64,000 nucleotides of DNA from Flavobacterium caeni. GTDB taxonomy: Bacteria > Bacteroidota > Bacteroidia > Flavobacteriales > Flavobacteriaceae. The notes below the pieces were generated by a model. The model ran no database searches. It worked only from the letters and a program-made list of their open reading frames with translations, and was not told where the DNA came from. Shown in pieces: positions 44,832 to 54,072 of this stretch. A program made the position numbers and the translations under genes. The stretch is from assembly GCF_900101895.1 (NCBI RefSeq), contig NZ_FMVF01000016.1:1-64000 (forward strand), written 5' to 3'. The first letter of the stretch is position 1. Every line of letters starts with the position of its first letter.

Positions 44832-44863
44832 TTGACAACGCCCCTGCTTGCATCGTATATTTG
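44832..44863 (+). promoter_or_regulatory. Promoter of queA
   Basis: TTG at 44832-44834 and TATATTTG at 44856-44863 with a 21-bp spacer match the Bacteroidetes consensus; the start codon is 22 bp further on. Confidence 0.7.
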
Positions 44864-44884
44864 CCGCCGTATCAAAATCTTTGT

Positions 44885-45934
44885 ATGAAATTATCGCACT
44901 TCAACTTTAACCTCCCCAAAGAACTTCTTGCCGATTACCCAGCCGAAAACCGCGACGAATCGCGCCTGATGGTCATCCACCGCGACACCAAGAAAATAGA
45001 ACACCGCATGTTCAAGGACATCATCGATTATTTCGAAGATGGCGATGTGCTCGTGCTCAACAACACCAAAGTGTTCCCGGCGCGTTTGTACGGCAACAAG
45101 GAAAAAACGGGCGCGCGTATCGAAGTATTTTTGCTGCGCGAACTCAACTCAGAGCAACGTTTGTGGGACGTGTTGGTCGATCCGGCGCGTAAGATCCGCA
45201 TCGGCAACAAACTGTATTTTGGCGACGACGATTCGCTCGTGGCCGAAGTCATCGACAACACCACCTCCCGTGGCAGAACGCTGCGTTTCCTGTACGACGG
45301 CTCGTACGACGAATTCCGCAATAAACTCACCGAACTCGGCGAAACCCCGATCCCAAAATACATCAACCGCGAAGTCAACGAAGACGACGCCGAGCGCTAC
45401 CAAACCATCTACGCCAAAGAAGAAGGTGCCGTGGCCGCGCCTACCGCAGGTTTGCACTTCTCGAAGCACCTGCTCAAAAGACTCGAGATCAAGGGCGTCA
45501 ACTTTGCCGAGATTACATTACACGTAGGTTTGGGCACGTTCAACCCGGTAGAGGTCGAGGATTTGTCGAAACACAAAATGGATTCCGAAGAACTCGTCAT
45601 CACCCAGGAGGCGTGCGACATCGTCAACGCCGCCAAGGGCAAACGCAAAAAAGTATGCGCCGTGGGTACCACTTCGATGCGCGCCATCGAAAGCTCGGTA
45701 TCGTCCAACAAAACGCTCAACCCCTACGAAGGTTGGACCAACAAATTCATCTTCCCGCCGCACGATTTTGCCGTGGCCAACTGCATGATCACGAATTTCC
45801 ATACGCCAAAATCAACGCTGCTCATGATGGTGTCGGCCTTTATCGGCCACGACCTCATGAAAAAAGCCTACGAAGAGGCCATCAAGGAACAGTATCGTTT
45901 TTATTCGTACGGCGACGCAATGTTGATCCTCTAG
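44885..45934 (+). CDS. queA: S-adenosylmethionine:tRNA ribosyltransferase-isomerase
   Basis: Builds epoxyqueuosine on tRNA using the ribosyl part of SAM. 349 residues: [20 protein letters not shown] at the start, [25 protein letters not shown], the conserved [20 protein letters not shown] and [11 protein letters not shown] region, and [11 protein letters not shown] with [18 protein letters not shown]. All are QueA landmarks. Start ATG 44885 lies just after the promoter; an earlier frame extension overlaps it. queE for the same modification lies at 62306. Confidence 0.96.
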   Translation: MKLSHFNFNLPKELLADYPAENRDESRLMVIHRDTKKIEHRMFKDIIDYFEDGDVLVLNNTKVFPARLYGNKEKTGARIEVFLLRELNSEQRLWDVLVDPARKIRIGNKLYFGDDDSLVAEVIDNTTSRGRTLRFLYDGSYDEFRNKLTELGETPIPKYINREVNEDDAERYQTIYAKEEGAVAAPTAGLHFSKHLLKRLEIKGVNFAEITLHVGLGTFNPVEVEDLSKHKMDSEELVITQEACDIVNAAKGKRKKVCAVGTTSMRAIESSVSSNKTLNPYEGWTNKFIFPPHDFAVANCMITNFHTPKSTLLMMVSAFIGHDLMKKAYEEAIKEQYRFYSYGDAMLIL

Positions 45935-45940
45935 CGAGGA

Positions 45941-46020
45941 TAAATTCCAAATTTCAAATTCCAAATCCGAAACGTTCTTAGCATGTTTTGGAATTTGGAA
46001 TTTGTTTTTTGGAATTTTTC
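45941..46020. repeat. AATTCC-rich inverted repeat after queA
   Basis: AAATTCCAAATTTCAAATTC and CAAATCC are mirrored by TTTTGGAATTTGGAATTTG and GGAATTTTT. It can fold into a hairpin ending in a T-rich arm and may act as a terminator. It abuts repeat copy G. Confidence 0.6.
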
Positions 46021-46022
46021 TT

Positions 46023-46172
46023 GGGCGTGCCGGCGCAAGAGAATGGTCTTTTCGGTTGCGCATCCAAGGCGCCGTCGGGCTGTGCGCTGCAATCTTTCAC
46101 TTGCTCGCGCCTGTTCGCTATCGCTCGAGTCGCGGCGCTTCATGAAAGGATTTCCGCTGCCATCCCTCACGC
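46023..46172 (+). repeat. Short-form hairpin repeat (copy G)
   Basis: GGGCGTGCCGGC, GGCGCCGTCGGGCTGTGCGC and TGCAATCTTTCA, then an irregular GC-rich hairpin to TGAAAGG, ATTTCCGCTGCCATCC and CTCACGC. It lies between queA and kynU. The frames that cross it are not protein-like. Confidence 0.78.
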
Positions 46173-46285
46173 AATATTATTGTCAACTTCTATTTTTTAT
46201 TGCCTTACGACCGCGTTAGTCGGAATAAATAATAGCAATAAACAATAACAATTTTTTTACTTTTACGGCGCAAACAAAAAACAAC

Positions 46286-47563
46286 ATGACTTTCCAAAAT
46301 ACACTTGAATTTGCGCAATCGCTCGATGCGCAGGATTCACTTTCAAAATACCGTTCGGAATTCATCTTCCCGCAGGTCAACGGCAAAAACGTGATCTATT
46401 TTACGGGCAACTCGCTCGGGCTGCAACCCAAACGCACCAAGGCCTACGTAGATGAAGTCATGAACGATTGGGCCAACCTGGCCGTCGAAGGACATTTTTA
46501 TGCCAACAAACCCTGGTGGGACTACCACGAACGCTTCGCCGAACCACTCGGCAAAATCGTCGGCGCCAAACCGTCCGAAGTCACGGTGATGAACACGCTC
46601 ACGGTGAACCTGCATTTGCTGATGGTATCGTTTTATCGTCCCCAGGGCAAGCGCTACAAGATTTTGTGCGAGGCCAAGGCGTTCCCTTCAGACCAATACA
46701 TGATCCAGTCGCAGGTCAAACACCACGGCTATGCGCCAAACGACGCCATCGTCGAAATCCAACGCCGCGAGGGCGAGCACAACGTCCGCCACGAAGACAT
46801 TCTGGCCAAGATCGCCGAAGTTGGCGACGAGCTCGCGCTGGTGCTCATCGGCGGTGTCAATTATTACACGGGGCAGGTGTTCGATATCGAGGCCATCACC
46901 AAAGCCGGTCATGCTGTCGGGGCCAAAGTAGGTTGGGACCTCGCGCACGCGGCAGGAAACATCAAACTCGAGCTGCACAACTGGAACGTCGATTTTGCCG
47001 CCTGGTGCAGCTACAAATACATGAATTCGGGGCCCGGGAATGCTTCGGGTTGTTTTGTGCACGAGAAACACCACGCCGATAAAACACTGAATCGTTTTGC
47101 CGGTTGGTGGGGACACAACAAAGAACGCCGCTTCAAGATGGAACCCGATTTTGATCCCGTGCAGGGCGCCAATGGATGGCAAATTTCCAATCTGCCCGTC
47201 TTGTCGCTCGCGCCTTATTTGGCTTCGGTCGAGATGTTTGCCGAGGTGGGCATGGAGGCGCTCATCCAAAAACGCAATCAAATTACCGCCTATCTTGAGT
47301 TCATCCTACATGAAATCGACAAGCAGGTAGACAGTACGTTCGAGATTATCACGCCTGCGAATCCCACGGAACGCGCTTCGCAACTGTCGGTATTCCTGCA
47401 TGGCGAAGGCCGCACGCTGTTCGATTACCTGATGAAAAACGGCGTCATCACCGATTGGCGCGAACCCAATGTCATCAGGTTGGCGCCCGTCCCGTTGTAC
47501 TGTTCGTTCGAAGACATGTACCACTTCGGGCAAATCCTCAAACAAGGCATCGTTTCCAATTAA
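46286..47563 (+). CDS. kynU: Kynureninase
   Basis: PLP enzyme cleaving kynurenine or 3-hydroxykynurenine in tryptophan breakdown. 425 residues: YFTGNSLGLQPKRTKAYVDE at the N-terminus, ALVLIGGVNYYTGQVFDIE, GWDLAHAAGNIKLELHNWNV, and the PLP lysine in AWCSYKYMNSGPGN (about residue 235), followed by FAGWWGHNKERRFKM. With kmo about 3.5 kb downstream, the pathway would yield 3-hydroxyanthranilate, used for degradation or quinolinate/NAD. A terminator follows directly. Confidence 0.95.
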   Translation: MTFQNTLEFAQSLDAQDSLSKYRSEFIFPQVNGKNVIYFTGNSLGLQPKRTKAYVDEVMNDWANLAVEGHFYANKPWWDYHERFAEPLGKIVGAKPSEVTVMNTLTVNLHLLMVSFYRPQGKRYKILCEAKAFPSDQYMIQSQVKHHGYAPNDAIVEIQRREGEHNVRHEDILAKIAEVGDELALVLIGGVNYYTGQVFDIEAITKAGHAVGAKVGWDLAHAAGNIKLELHNWNVDFAAWCSYKYMNSGPGNASGCFVHEKHHADKTLNRFAGWWGHNKERRFKMEPDFDPVQGANGWQISNLPVLSLAPYLASVEMFAEVGMEALIQKRNQITAYLEFILHEIDKQVDSTFEIITPANPTERASQLSVFLHGEGRTLFDYLMKNGVITDWREPNVIRLAPVPLYCSFEDMYHFGQILKQGIVSN

Positions 47564-47566
47564 AAA

Positions 47567-47594
47567 AGTCCGTCGAAAGACGGACTCTTTTTTT
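47567..47594 (+). terminator. Rho-independent terminator of kynU
   Basis: AGTCCGTC, tetraloop GAAA, GACGGACT, then a T-rich run. It may also serve the convergent gene. Confidence 0.92.
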
Positions 47595-47608
47595 GTAGAT
47601 GCTCGGTT

Positions 47609-49273
47609 TTAGTTTTTGAGCAATGATTTTGTCGCAATCCCGTTGGCGCCCGTAATCTTCAAAATGTATTGGCCGCTTGGTAGGCTTGTCGTATCGAATT
47701 GTACTTGTTTTTGGTCAAGGCCATTTTGTTGCAGCATTTGTTGCCCCAATAAATTGAATACGGCTACATCAAGGATCGGTTCGTTGCCTGCTACCGTAAC
47801 GCGGTCATGCGCCGGGTTCGGGAACACGGCAAAGTCATTTTGGGTAAATGATGCTGCAGCCAGGTTTTGTTCGATCGTCACCGTTACCGTCCAGGTTCCG
47901 GCCACGACGCGGTTGTAATCGGTGTTGCAATCAGCACCGCCATAGGTTCGCCAAGCACGCAACTCAAATTCTACCGAGCCGCTCGCGCCATTGGCGATGT
48001 TAAGTCCAGTTCTTTCATAGCTGTATGTTCCGGTGGTATTGCCAACGCCGGTGGTGATGTTGCTTTCCATCATTCCTGTGGTGTTGCACACCAAAATCGA
48101 GTTTTGTTCCGACATCCATCCGTTTTGCGCGGTCTGCATGTCATAGGCCGTGGCCACCGATGAAATATGAAACCCATCGGGTACGTTAACCGTCAGGGTT
48201 CCCGGACACGTCGTCGTTGAATTGAGGTCTACAAAATCGGCATACAGCGTAGGAATGTCGTTCGGATTAGTCATGTTGATCTGGCCCGGCGTAAAACAAG
48301 CCGATGGGCTCAACGGTCCCATCTCGGTACCGCTGCACACCGAACGGATCCAAACGCAATAATTTTGTCCGATGGTAAGGTTCTCGACCGTCACGGTGGT
48401 CACACCTACAGCGGTGTATCCGTCTGGGGTGGCATCGTTGGCGGGCGGCGTGCCGTCTGGTGTCAAATAGTACGCAAATCCATCGGCGGGCACAATGACG
48501 GGTTCGTCCCAACTGATTGTGGCCGCACTGTTGGTCACATCGGACACCGTCACTTGCGTAGGCGAAGGACAGGTGCCAAGCGATTTGGCGCTCACCGCAA
48601 AAATATTGATCGTACCTTCTTGTGGCGACAGTTTGGTGAAATCGATGGCGGTGATGGTCTTGGTTTGGTTTTCGGGCAGGATGTCGATCTGGAATTGGTA
48701 CAAACGCGGATCACCCGACGGATTTTCGATGACATCCGTATCGGTGCCGATGCGCCCGAAGCCCGAAAGTACCACAGGCAAATCGTCGCTAAAAAACCAA
48801 TCGGGGATCACACCCGAGGTAATTTGTTGCGTGGTGTTGTCCGAAAAATGGATGGTACCGCCCAAGGTCGCCGTGCCGCTTCCCGTGGCAGTCAAGACAT
48901 ACAAGGTGGTGGCGGGAACGCCGTTGGCGATGGACAACGAGCCAAAATCGAATTCTTCCTGCAACCGCAGCGAATTATCGCCCGAATAAGGTGCCAACTG
49001 ATAGCTCAGACCGGGCATGACGGCGTAGTCGATCGTACCCGAAACCGGTAAGGCAAAATCGGGTGTCAGGTCGCCGGCGAACAACTGGAAATCGGCGCTG
49101 AGCAAAGCAAAATTAGCGTTGTCGAACGACGAATTGGTCGACAGCAGCGATGGCCCTACGCCATTGGCGATGACATCGGCATTAAAGCCAGACGCGACTT
49201 GCAACGAGAGGTAGTCTTGCGCATGGACAGCGCCAAAACAGAGGCCAAAAAAAGCGAGTAAAGTTCTCTTCAT
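47609..49273 (-). CDS. T9SS cargo protein with fibronectin type III domain
   Basis: 554-residue secreted protein. Signal peptide MKRTLLAFFGLCFGAVHAQ; a beta-rich N-terminal half of unknown type (about 20-230); one FnIII domain beginning CPSPTQVTVSDVTNSAATIS and ending CVWIRSVCSGTEMGPLSP; a further beta domain with Cys pairs; and a T9SS sorting domain, FAVFPNPAHDRVTVAG to GIATKSLLKN. Likely displayed on or released from the cell surface. No enzyme motif is visible. Confidence 0.82.
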   Translation of the reverse strand: MKRTLLAFFGLCFGAVHAQDYLSLQVASGFNADVIANGVGPSLLSTNSSFDNANFALLSADFQLFAGDLTPDFALPVSGTIDYAVMPGLSYQLAPYSGDNSLRLQEEFDFGSLSIANGVPATTLYVLTATGSGTATLGGTIHFSDNTTQQITSGVIPDWFFSDDLPVVLSGFGRIGTDTDVIENPSGDPRLYQFQIDILPENQTKTITAIDFTKLSPQEGTINIFAVSAKSLGTCPSPTQVTVSDVTNSAATISWDEPVIVPADGFAYYLTPDGTPPANDATPDGYTAVGVTTVTVENLTIGQNYCVWIRSVCSGTEMGPLSPSACFTPGQINMTNPNDIPTLYADFVDLNSTTTCPGTLTVNVPDGFHISSVATAYDMQTAQNGWMSEQNSILVCNTTGMMESNITTGVGNTTGTYSYERTGLNIANGASGSVEFELRAWRTYGGADCNTDYNRVVAGTWTVTVTIEQNLAAASFTQNDFAVFPNPAHDRVTVAGNEPILDVAVFNLLGQQMLQQNGLDQKQVQFDTTSLPSGQYILKITGANGIATKSLLKN

Positions 49274-49395
49274 GTGGGTTGTGTTAGAGGTTGGTTACAA
49301 ATGGTTTAGTGTTCGGGCCGTTTTCCAGCCGCTTAAATGTACGGCTTTTTGCGATACGAAAAGAGGTGTCAAATAAATATTAAGAATCGGCAATT

Positions 49396-49429
49396 TTGCG
49401 GGTCGTTCGCGATATAATTCCTAATTTTG
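49396..49429 (+). promoter_or_regulatory. Promoter of the arginase-family gene
   Basis: TTG at 49396-49398 and TAATTTTG at 49422-49429, spacer 23 bp. It overlaps an in-frame TTG at 49427, ruling that codon out as the start. Confidence 0.6.
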
Positions 49430-49453
49430 CCGTCCATCCTAATGCAAATTGTC

Positions 49454-50548
49454 ATGGCAGAATTGACCAAGCAACAAAAGATAGACACGTTCGATCCGTC
49501 GCAACCCGGCCTGGCCGACCAAAGTATTTTTGGTTTGCCGTTTACCGCCGCAGAGAGCGAGATCATCATCATTCCCGTGCCTTGGGAAGTAACCGTAAGT
49601 TACGGTGCGGGCGCTTCGGAAGGGCCAGAGGCGATTCTCGACGCATCGTTCCAGGTCGATTTGCAACACCAGGAGTTTCCCGATCTTTGGAAGCTGGGCA
49701 TGTTTCTCGATTTGAACGAGCAGACCAAAAAGTGGGACGAAGACAGTGTCAAATACAAGGCGTTGGCCCAACCAATCATCGAGGCGCTCGAAGCGGGCGA
49801 AACGATAGCCGAAAACGCATCGCTTCAAGCCGATCTTAATGACATCAACCGCGTATGCCGCCAGTTACACGATGAGGTACGCGAGCGCGCTTTGTTTTGG
49901 ATGGCGCAAGGCAAGAAAGTAGCGCTTTTGGGCGGCGACCATTCGACACCGTTGGGCTATTACGAGGCGTTGGCTGCGACACATGACAACTTTGGTATTT
50001 TGCACCTCGACGCGCACATGGATTTGCGCATCGCCTACGAGGGCTTCGAGTATTCGCATGCATCGATCATGTACAATGCGCTCAAAATTCCGCAGATTTC
50101 GAAAATCGTACAAGTGGGCATTCGCGATTTTTGCGAGCAGGAAGTCCAGGTTGCGCTTACCGACCGCGTGGTCGTGCATACCGATATGGATTTGAAAGCC
50201 GAAACGTTTGCGGGCACCACGTGGGCCCAACAATGCGACGCCATCATTGCCGCGTTGCCACAAAAAGTTACCATCAGTTTCGACATAGACGGCATGTATC
50301 CGTGGTATTGCCCGAATACGGGAACGCCGGTACCGGGTGGATTCTCGTTCGAGCAAGCCGCCTATTTGCTGAGCCGTTTGGCCGAGTCGGGAAAAGAAAT
50401 CATTGGATTTGACCTTGTCGAAGTGGCGCCGGGCGAAGACGATTGGGACGGCAACGTGGGCGCCAGGATGTTGTTCCACATGTGCGGCGTTTTGGCCAAG
50501 AACAATGGTTTGGCGGTGGGCAATAAGATCCAGTTCAATAGAAAATAA
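49454..50548 (+). CDS. Arginase/agmatinase/formimidoylglutamase family protein
   Basis: Ureohydrolase-fold enzyme of 364 residues. The manganese ligands are all visible: GGDHSTPLGY (His), HLDAHMDLR (Asp-x-His-x-Asp) and SFDIDGMYP (Asp-x-Asp). IPVPWEVTVSYGAGASEGPE marks the N-terminal family region. The Bacteroidetes branch is commonly annotated agmatinase or formimidoylglutamase; I cannot choose between arginine, agmatine and formimidoylglutamate. ATG 49442 is an alternative start. It stands alone between a T9SS gene and kmo, so context does not help. Confidence 0.88.
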   Translation: MAELTKQQKIDTFDPSQPGLADQSIFGLPFTAAESEIIIIPVPWEVTVSYGAGASEGPEAILDASFQVDLQHQEFPDLWKLGMFLDLNEQTKKWDEDSVKYKALAQPIIEALEAGETIAENASLQADLNDINRVCRQLHDEVRERALFWMAQGKKVALLGGDHSTPLGYYEALAATHDNFGILHLDAHMDLRIAYEGFEYSHASIMYNALKIPQISKIVQVGIRDFCEQEVQVALTDRVVVHTDMDLKAETFAGTTWAQQCDAIIAALPQKVTISFDIDGMYPWYCPNTGTPVPGGFSFEQAAYLLSRLAESGKEIIGFDLVEVAPGEDDWDGNVGARMLFHMCGVLAKNNGLAVGNKIQFNRK

Positions 50549-50597
50549 TTTGGATTTTTGGGGTAGATTTTCTTCCAATGGTTATGCTTTTATTTTT

Positions 50598-50706
50598 GTA
50601 ACTTGAATCCAGGGCGGGGATTGGGGCATCCCCTAGGAGCCCCGCTAGAAATTCAAAAAACCACCAAAAAATATGATAGAAGACGGATGATGGTCCGTCT
50701 TTTTTG
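50598..50706 (+). ncRNA. Candidate small RNA with repeated hairpin (copy 1) and terminator
   Basis: TATTTTTG (50591-50598) matches the -7 box. It is followed by GTAACTTGAATCCAGGGC, the hairpin GGGGAT/ATCCCC, then TAGGAGCC, and about 40 bases later a rho-independent terminator, AGACGGA/TCCGTCT with a T run (50681-50705). No protein frame is present. The hairpin block recurs at 50793-50836. It could be an independent transcript or the 3' region of the upstream gene; no -33 box is clear. Confidence 0.4.
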
Positions 50707-50792
50707 TTTTTACGAAACGGTTTGACTTCCCATAGCAAATTCTTTTGAATATTTAAGGCAGATTTTATGCAATCGACATTGCTCGCTATTGC

Positions 50793-50836
50793 GTAACTTG
50801 AACTCAGGGCGGGGATTGGGGCATCCCCTAGGAGCC
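50793..50836 (+). repeat. Second copy of the GGGGAT/ATCCCC hairpin repeat
   Basis: Matches 50598-50641 at all but two of 44 positions (GAACTCAGGG instead of GAATCCAGGG). Weaker similarity extends about 40 bp upstream (AGATTTT...AAT..A.ATTGC). No terminator follows this copy. The rest of the 465-bp gap to kmo holds only the kmo promoter and an AAATCCC-rich stretch. Confidence 0.75.
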
Positions 50837-50961
50837 GATGTAAAACGCCGATGATTTCGATAAAAAGTAATCAAGATAAAACGTCAACCGGCGTCAATTT
50901 ATTTAGAAAAACGGCACCATGTCAAAATCCGAAATTCCCAAATCCCAAATAATCCCCAATT

Positions 50962-50994
50962 TTGACCGATTCTATACAATAATCTTTAATTTTG
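50962..50994 (+). promoter_or_regulatory. Promoter of kmo
   Basis: TTG at 50962-50964 and TAATTTTG at 50987-50994 with a 22-bp spacer, about 20 bp before the start codon. Confidence 0.65.
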
Positions 50995-51013
50995 CGCCAC
51001 TTACCAAGTGAAC

Positions 51014-52372
51014 ATGCAAAAACCGCTTAAGATTGCCGTTGTGGGTTCGGGACTCGTCGGGTCGTTGCTCGGGATTTACCTAAGGAGGGCCGGGCACACC
51101 GTACACGTTTTCGACCGCAGCCCCGACATCCGTACGATCCAGTTTTCTGGGCGTTCGATCAATCTGGCCATGTCGCACCGCGGCTGGAAAGCGCTCGATG
51201 GTGTAGGGATTGGCGATGCGGTGCGCGAGATCGCCATTGCCATGGACAAACGCGCGATACACTTGCCCGACAAACTCAACTTTCAGCCCTATGGCAAAGA
51301 AGGCGAGAGCATCTATTCGATTTCACGCGGTACGCTCAACCGCAAGATGATCGACCTGGCGGAAGCGGCGGGCGTCGAGTTTTTCTTCGAGCAAAAAATC
51401 TGGGACGTGACGTTGGCTACGTCCACGCTGCACATCGGCGAAAGCGAACGCGGCGAATGGAAAGACCTGCAATACGACATGGTTTTTGGTGCCGATGGGG
51501 CCTTTTCGCGCATCCGTCACCGCATGCAACGCCAGAGCATGTTCAACTATTCGCAGGAGTTTTTGAACACGGGCTACAAGGAATTGAACATTCCGGCCAA
51601 TGCCGATGGTTCGCACAAACTCGATAAAAATTCGTTCCATATTTGGCCGCGCGGCGAGTTCATGCTCATTGCGTTGCCCAACCTCGATGGCAGTTTCACC
51701 TGTACGCTGTTCATGCCGTTCGAAGGCGAGCACTCGTTTGCGGCGCTTACCGACCGACAAAAGGTCGAGGCGTTTTTCGAGACGCATTTTCCCGATTCGA
51801 TCGAAGTGATCCCGATGCTGGCCGAGGATTTTTTCAAGAACCCAACCAGTACGTTGGTGACCATGAAGTGCTATCCGTGGACATACGAAGACAAAGTTGC
51901 GCTCATTGGCGACGCGTGCCATGCGATCGTGCCGTTTTATGGGCAGGGCATGAACGCCGGTTTCGAAGACATCACCGTGCTCAACGAATTCATGCAGCAA
52001 TTTGGCGACGACTGGCAATCGGTGTTCAAACACTACGAACAAAGCCGCAAGCCCAATGCCGACGCCATCGCCGAGCTGTCTTACCGCAACTTCATGGAGA
52101 TGAGTTCCAAGACGGCCGACGAAAAATTCCTGCTGGCCAAGAAAATCGAAAAACGTTTTTCCGACAAACATCCCGACAAATGGCTGCCGTTGTACAGCCG
52201 CGTCACGTTTAGCCATCGGCCGTACTCAGAGGCGCTGGCCATTGGCGACAAGCAAAATGAAATCATGGCCGAGGTCATGGACATGGCCAACATCTTTGCC
52301 ATTTGGGACAGCGAACAGGTCGAGCAAAAAATACTTGAATTGCTCCGCGAATCGCCGTTGGACCACAGTTAA
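51014..52372 (+). CDS. kmo: Kynurenine 3-monooxygenase
   Basis: FAD-dependent hydroxylase turning kynurenine into 3-hydroxykynurenine, the substrate of KynU. 452 residues: FAD-binding VVGSGLVGSLLGIYLRRAG (about 8-26), GRSINLAMSHRG, the DG motif VFGADGAFSRIRHRM, and the GD motif GDACHAIVPFYGQGMNAGFE. The SRGTLNRKM and YKELNIPA phrases are typical of KMO. A GTG at 51008 is an alternative start. It has its own promoter and is convergent with the NADH dehydrogenase gene, with a four-base gap. Confidence 0.95.
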   Translation: MQKPLKIAVVGSGLVGSLLGIYLRRAGHTVHVFDRSPDIRTIQFSGRSINLAMSHRGWKALDGVGIGDAVREIAIAMDKRAIHLPDKLNFQPYGKEGESIYSISRGTLNRKMIDLAEAAGVEFFFEQKIWDVTLATSTLHIGESERGEWKDLQYDMVFGADGAFSRIRHRMQRQSMFNYSQEFLNTGYKELNIPANADGSHKLDKNSFHIWPRGEFMLIALPNLDGSFTCTLFMPFEGEHSFAALTDRQKVEAFFETHFPDSIEVIPMLAEDFFKNPTSTLVTMKCYPWTYEDKVALIGDACHAIVPFYGQGMNAGFEDITVLNEFMQQFGDDWQSVFKHYEQSRKPNADAIAELSYRNFMEMSSKTADEKFLLAKKIEKRFSDKHPDKWLPLYSRVTFSHRPYSEALAIGDKQNEIMAEVMDMANIFAIWDSEQVEQKILELLRESPLDHS

Positions 52373-52376
52373 ATTT

Positions 52377-53657
52377 TTAGTTTGTTCTGGGCAAATTTTC
52401 TGTTTTTTTGATGACGGGTCTGAGCAGGATGCGCAAGGTCGAATCGTTGCTGAAGTAGCTGAACATCCACTGGATGAAAATCAATAATTTATTTTTGTGA
52501 TTCAGGATGAGCATCAAATGCACGAACATCCACGTGAGCCATGCAAAACGCCCATGAAAATGGAACTTGGGTAAATCGACCACGGCTTTTCGTTTGCCCA
52601 CCGTGGCCATCGATCCTTTGTCGTGGTATTCGAATTCGGTCATTGCTTTTCCTTTGAGCCGGGCCTTGAAATTTTTGGCCAGTACATCGGCCTGTTCGTT
52701 GGCCACGGCGGCAACCTGTGGATGTCCTTTCTCATATTTTGGCGTCGGCATCCACGAAATGTCGCCCAAAGCAAATACATCGGGTACGTTTTGCACCGCA
52801 TTGAAGCGGTCTACCACAAAACGATTGCCGCGTGTCAGGCTGCCTTCGGGCATGCCTTTGAGGACATTCCCGACAACGCCCGCGGCCCAGATCAGGTTCA
52901 GGCTTTCGATCGATCCGCCGTCCTGGAGCTTGACCGTTCGTCCGTCGTAATCGCTCACGATGGTGTTGGTTTTGACGATGACGCCCAGTTCCTCTAGGTA
53001 TTTTTGCGACCACTTGCGCGAATCCTCGGTCATCGGGGCCAACGTAAACGGGCTGCCTTCGAGCAAGTAGATCGTGAGCTTTGAGAAATCTTTATCTGGA
53101 TAATCCTTGGGCAGGATGTTCTTTTTCATTTCGGCCAATGCGCCCGCGAGTTCCACGCCGGTTGGTCCGCCGCCCACAATCACGAAATTCATGAGCGGTT
53201 GCAGGTTCGATGGGTCTACCGACAGCGCGTCCTCGAACGTTTGCAGGATGTGGTTGCGCAATTGGATGGCCTCTGGAACCGACTTCATCGGATAGGAGAA
53301 CTTTTCGATTTGCGTATTGCCGAAGTAATTCGTGGTCGCGCCCAATGCAATGACAAGGTAATCGTACCCGAACGCGCCGATCGAAGTTTGCAGTTGTTTG
53401 GTGGCCGTGTCTACCGAAAGCACTTCGGCAATCCGGATGCGTACGTTCTTGGAGTGCTGGAACACCTTGCGCAGCGGAAACGAAATGCTCGCGGGCTCCA
53501 ATCGCGCCGTGGCGACCTGGTACATGAGCGGCTGGAATTGGTGGAAATTGTTTTTGTCGATGAGTAAAACGTCGTAGTCGGTATTTTCCAGGTGTCGCGC
53601 CAAGCGCAATCCGGCGAATCCGGCGCCTACGATGACGATGGATTTTCGTGCTCCCAT
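52377..53657 (-). CDS. Type II NADH dehydrogenase (NDH-2) family oxidoreductase
   Basis: Non-pumping NADH:quinone oxidoreductase on the inner membrane. 426 residues with two dinucleotide motifs: IVGAGFAGLRLARHLE (FAD, about 7-22) and FVIVGGGPTGVELAGALAEM (NADH, about 161-180). QFQPLMYQVATARLEP, FALGDISWM and a C-terminal membrane-associating part (FAWLTWMFVHLMLIL, FIQWMFSYF) fit the family. It is separated by about 44 bp from the downstream minus-strand cupin gene's stop and has no visible operon partner. Confidence 0.92.
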   Translation of the reverse strand: MGARKSIVIVGAGFAGLRLARHLENTDYDVLLIDKNNFHQFQPLMYQVATARLEPASISFPLRKVFQHSKNVRIRIAEVLSVDTATKQLQTSIGAFGYDYLVIALGATTNYFGNTQIEKFSYPMKSVPEAIQLRNHILQTFEDALSVDPSNLQPLMNFVIVGGGPTGVELAGALAEMKKNILPKDYPDKDFSKLTIYLLEGSPFTLAPMTEDSRKWSQKYLEELGVIVKTNTIVSDYDGRTVKLQDGGSIESLNLIWAAGVVGNVLKGMPEGSLTRGNRFVVDRFNAVQNVPDVFALGDISWMPTPKYEKGHPQVAAVANEQADVLAKNFKARLKGKAMTEFEYHDKGSMATVGKRKAVVDLPKFHFHGRFAWLTWMFVHLMLILNHKNKLLIFIQWMFSYFSNDSTLRILLRPVIKKTENLPRTN

Positions 53658-53701
53658 AAGGTTAAAATTGGCACCTAAAGGTACCGCTAAAAACGCGAAA
53701 T

Positions 53702-54061
53702 CTACTCCCTGTTAACGTTTTCTATAGAAAATGCGGGCAGGCAAACCGACAAATATTCGCAAGGTTCGTCGAACGGGTTCGAATACTGTACGCGTACATT
53801 TTTTTCGATGCGGATCGATTGCCCTTTTTCGAGCACAACGGTATCGCCTTCAATGATGAATTGCTTTCGGCCGCTAATGATGTACGTGTATTCGTCGAAT
53901 GCAGGTGTTTGGAACGGCTCACTCCAATGGGGTGGCGCGACCATGTGTGCAATCGAAATTTCGTTGTTGTTCGTGGCCACGCGACCGTGGTGTTCCTCGA
54001 TCAGTTTGCCGTCGGTGGTAGGGACGACAAAAGGGGCGTTTTGGATGTGGTATTTTTTCAT
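53702..54061 (-). CDS. Cupin-domain protein
   Basis: Single small cupin of 119 residues. Cupin motif 1 is represented by PPHWSEPFQTPAFDEYTYII and motif 2 by KGQSIRIEKNVRVQYSNPFDEP. The N-terminus MKKYHIQNAPFVVPTTDGK leads into the beta barrel. Metal ligands are incomplete by the classical pattern (one His, one Glu visible), so it may bind a ligand rather than catalyse. It follows DUF486 in a minus-strand unit with the HerA-like ATPase gene. Alternative starts lie at 54070 and 54073. Confidence 0.82.
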   Translation of the reverse strand: MKKYHIQNAPFVVPTTDGKLIEEHHGRVATNNNEISIAHMVAPPHWSEPFQTPAFDEYTYIISGRKQFIIEGDTVVLEKGQSIRIEKNVRVQYSNPFDEPCEYLSVCLPAFSIENVNRE

Positions 54062-54072
54062 CGGAAGCATCA

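Noticed and set aside
44599..44835. Open frames on both strands in the aroA-queA gap
   Set aside because: They encode near-identical peptides from the two arms of the hairpin, as expected for a palindrome rather than a gene.
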